Source: Clostridiales bacterium UBA4644 (GTDB lineage: Bacteria; Bacillota; Clostridia; Oscillospirales; Butyricicoccaceae). Taken from it: a stretch of 5,922 nucleotides of DNA. The stretch covers positions 1 through 5,922 of the forward strand of contig DHMK01000042.1 of the NCBI GenBank assembly GCA_002405755.1. Direction: 5' to 3'. Both the position numbers and the translations under genes were made by a program. Under the pieces are notes generated by a model that did no database searches, was not told where the DNA came from, and worked only from the letters and a program-made list of their open reading frames with translations. Of the stretch, positions 4,808 to 5,922 are shown one piece after another (within the stretch, counting starts at the first letter, position 1; every line of letters starts with the position of its first letter).

Positions 4808-5922
4808 TTAGGTATTTGCCGCCAGCAGGGACAGAAGCAGTTTTCGCTTTGCTCTCGGCTCGCCCTCCAGCTGGAGCTTTCCGTAGATCTGATTGATATA
4901 CTGCCGGACGCTGCCCTCGGAAAGGTAGAGCCGTTCCGCGATCTCCCGGTTGCTCATGCGCTGCGCCATCAGCTCCACGATCTCATATTCCCGCGCTGTC
5001 AGCCCGGAAAGCGCCGCCGGCCGTCCGGCTTTCGCCATACGGCGCTCCGCCGCTTCGCCAAGGGCAAGGATCTGCTCCGTCAGCCCTGCTTGCGGCCGCT
5101 CCTCCAGCAGGGGACGGAGAAAGCGGAGGTTCTCCGCAAAGGGGATCGTAAGGCCGTCCGGCGCGGCCTCGGTCAGGGCCTGCTCCAGCAGCGTCCGCGC
5201 CTCCCGGTGCTTGCCCAGCATCTCATAGGCCGCCGCCGTCTGAATGCGGACGTGCAGGCCCACCAGCGCGTAGTGCATCTCAGCGCAGACGGCCAGCAGC
5301 CCCTCGCTGCGGCCGATGACCCGGGCATAGTCGCCCTGGGCGAGATAGACCTGATTTTCGATCATTTCGATCATGGGCTTGCCCGGCGCAAGGAAATTCA
5401 CCGTGGAGAGCCGATGCTGCGCGAAGATCCCGGGGATCCGGTCCGGCTGGCCCCGCAGGGCGTGAGCATAGGCGTCGGCCGCATTCCAGATATTCAGCCA
5501 CGCCGCATTGTGGTGCTGCAGCAGCGCGCGGCGGCGCTCCTCCGGCGTGCATCGCAGCCGGAGATCCACAAACAGCGAAAGCCGCCGCGCCAGAAAGTCG
5601 CAGCACAGCGCCATGTTTTCCTGCCCATTGTCCCGGATCTGGGCATAGGCCCGCTCCAGCATAAGGTGGGCGTCGGTAAAGCGGCCCTGGCAAAACAGCG
5701 CCTCTGCCCGCATGAGCGTCTCCGCGCCCTGGCCGTGGTTGTTGGTGATCTTATAATAATGGGGCATACATTCGTCCATCTCGGCCAGCTCGCCCTCCAG
5801 CTCTCCCGGCCCCCGGTAAAACATCATCAGGACAGAGGGCGAGCCGAAGGTCCAGCCGCCGCTGCTGCGGATGCTGATGGCGGGACGGGACATCTGGGCG
5901 CTGGCGCTGCGGTGCAGACGGC
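4808..5922 (-). CDS. LuxR-family (MalT-like) transcriptional regulator, C-terminal part (partial)
   Basis: About 371 residues are visible; the frame is open to the window edge, so the true start lies outside and ATG 5893 is probably internal. The C-terminus is a LuxR/GerE helix-turn-helix: L-T-A-R-E-Y-E-I-V-E-L, then S-N-R-E-I-A-E-R-L-Y-L-S-E-G-S-V-R-Q-Y-I-N-Q-I-Y-G-K-L. Before it lies an alpha-helical, TPR-like region, for example A-A-A-Y-E-M-L-G-K-H-R-E-A-R-T-L-L-E-Q-A-L. The segment S-V-L-M-M-F-Y-R-G-P-G-E-L, the following M-P-H-Y-Y, and N-N-H-G-Q-G-A-E match the middle of large MalT-like STAND ATPase regulators in Clostridia, normally 800-900 residues with an N-terminal P-loop ATPase that is not visible here. 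It ends with TAA at 4808, followed by a terminator. Such proteins act as ligand-gated, multimerising DNA-binding activators; the inducer here is unknown. Control of the adjacent lipoprotein operon is plausible from position only. Confidence 0.9.
   Translation of the reverse strand, partial: RLHRSASAQMSRPAISIRSSGGWTFGSPSVLMMFYRGPGELEGELAEMDECMPHYYKITNNHGQGAETLMRAEALFCQGRFTDAHLMLERAYAQIRDNGQENMALCCDFLARRLSLFVDLRLRCTPEERRRALLQHHNAAWLNIWNAADAYAHALRGQPDRIPGIFAQHRLSTVNFLAPGKPMIEMIENQVYLAQGDYARVIGRSEGLLAVCAEMHYALVGLHVRIQTAAAYEMLGKHREARTLLEQALTEAAPDGLTIPFAENLRFLRPLLEERPQAGLTEQILALGEAAERRMAKAGRPAALSGLTAREYEIVELMAQRMSNREIAERLYLSEGSVRQYINQIYGKLQLEGEPRAKRKLLLSLLAANT

Overview
The window suggests a fairly GC-rich (roughly 60% by eye) anaerobic Firmicute, most likely a gut member of the Oscillospiraceae (Oscillibacter/Flavonifractor/Lawsonibacter type). 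This is inferred from strong GGAGG ribosome binding sites, Clostridia-style lipoproteins with C-G-G after the lipid cysteine, a MalT-like LuxR regulator of the kind common in these genomes, and families DUF3137 and DUF2442. No rRNA, tRNA, CRISPR array, insertion sequence or origin was seen.

All seven genes lie on the minus strand, so transcription runs from the right edge to the left. The order is: the C-terminal part of a large LuxR/MalT-like regulator (4808-5922, N-terminus outside the window); a perfect 12-bp-stem hairpin with a T-run that should terminate it (4747-4782); a small DUF2442 protein with a TTG start (4477-4722); three acidic lipoproteins (3722-4450, 2819-3694, 1445-2800); and two paralogous membrane proteins of the DUF3137 family (466-1407 and 1-451, the latter cut by the window edge). 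From the DUF2442 gene leftward the gaps are only 14 to 37 bases and nearly every gene has its own Shine-Dalgarno, so this looks like one operon that continues past base 1.

The three lipoproteins share a module that opens with G-(V/L)-W, followed by beta-rich sequence with D-x-x-x-W and Y-Y-A-x-S-T-V motifs. It appears twice in each of the two shorter proteins and at least once in the longest. Gly-Arg-Gly-Asp (GRGD) occurs three times in the linkers that join these modules. The longest lipoprotein also has two EF-hand-like loops. The likely picture is a set of surface-displayed, membrane-anchored proteins made together with two integral membrane DUF3137 proteins, possibly under control of the adjacent LuxR-type regulator. 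No biochemical function can be assigned. The shared modules, RGD-bearing linkers and paired DUF3137 proteins make it a candidate undescribed cell-envelope system.
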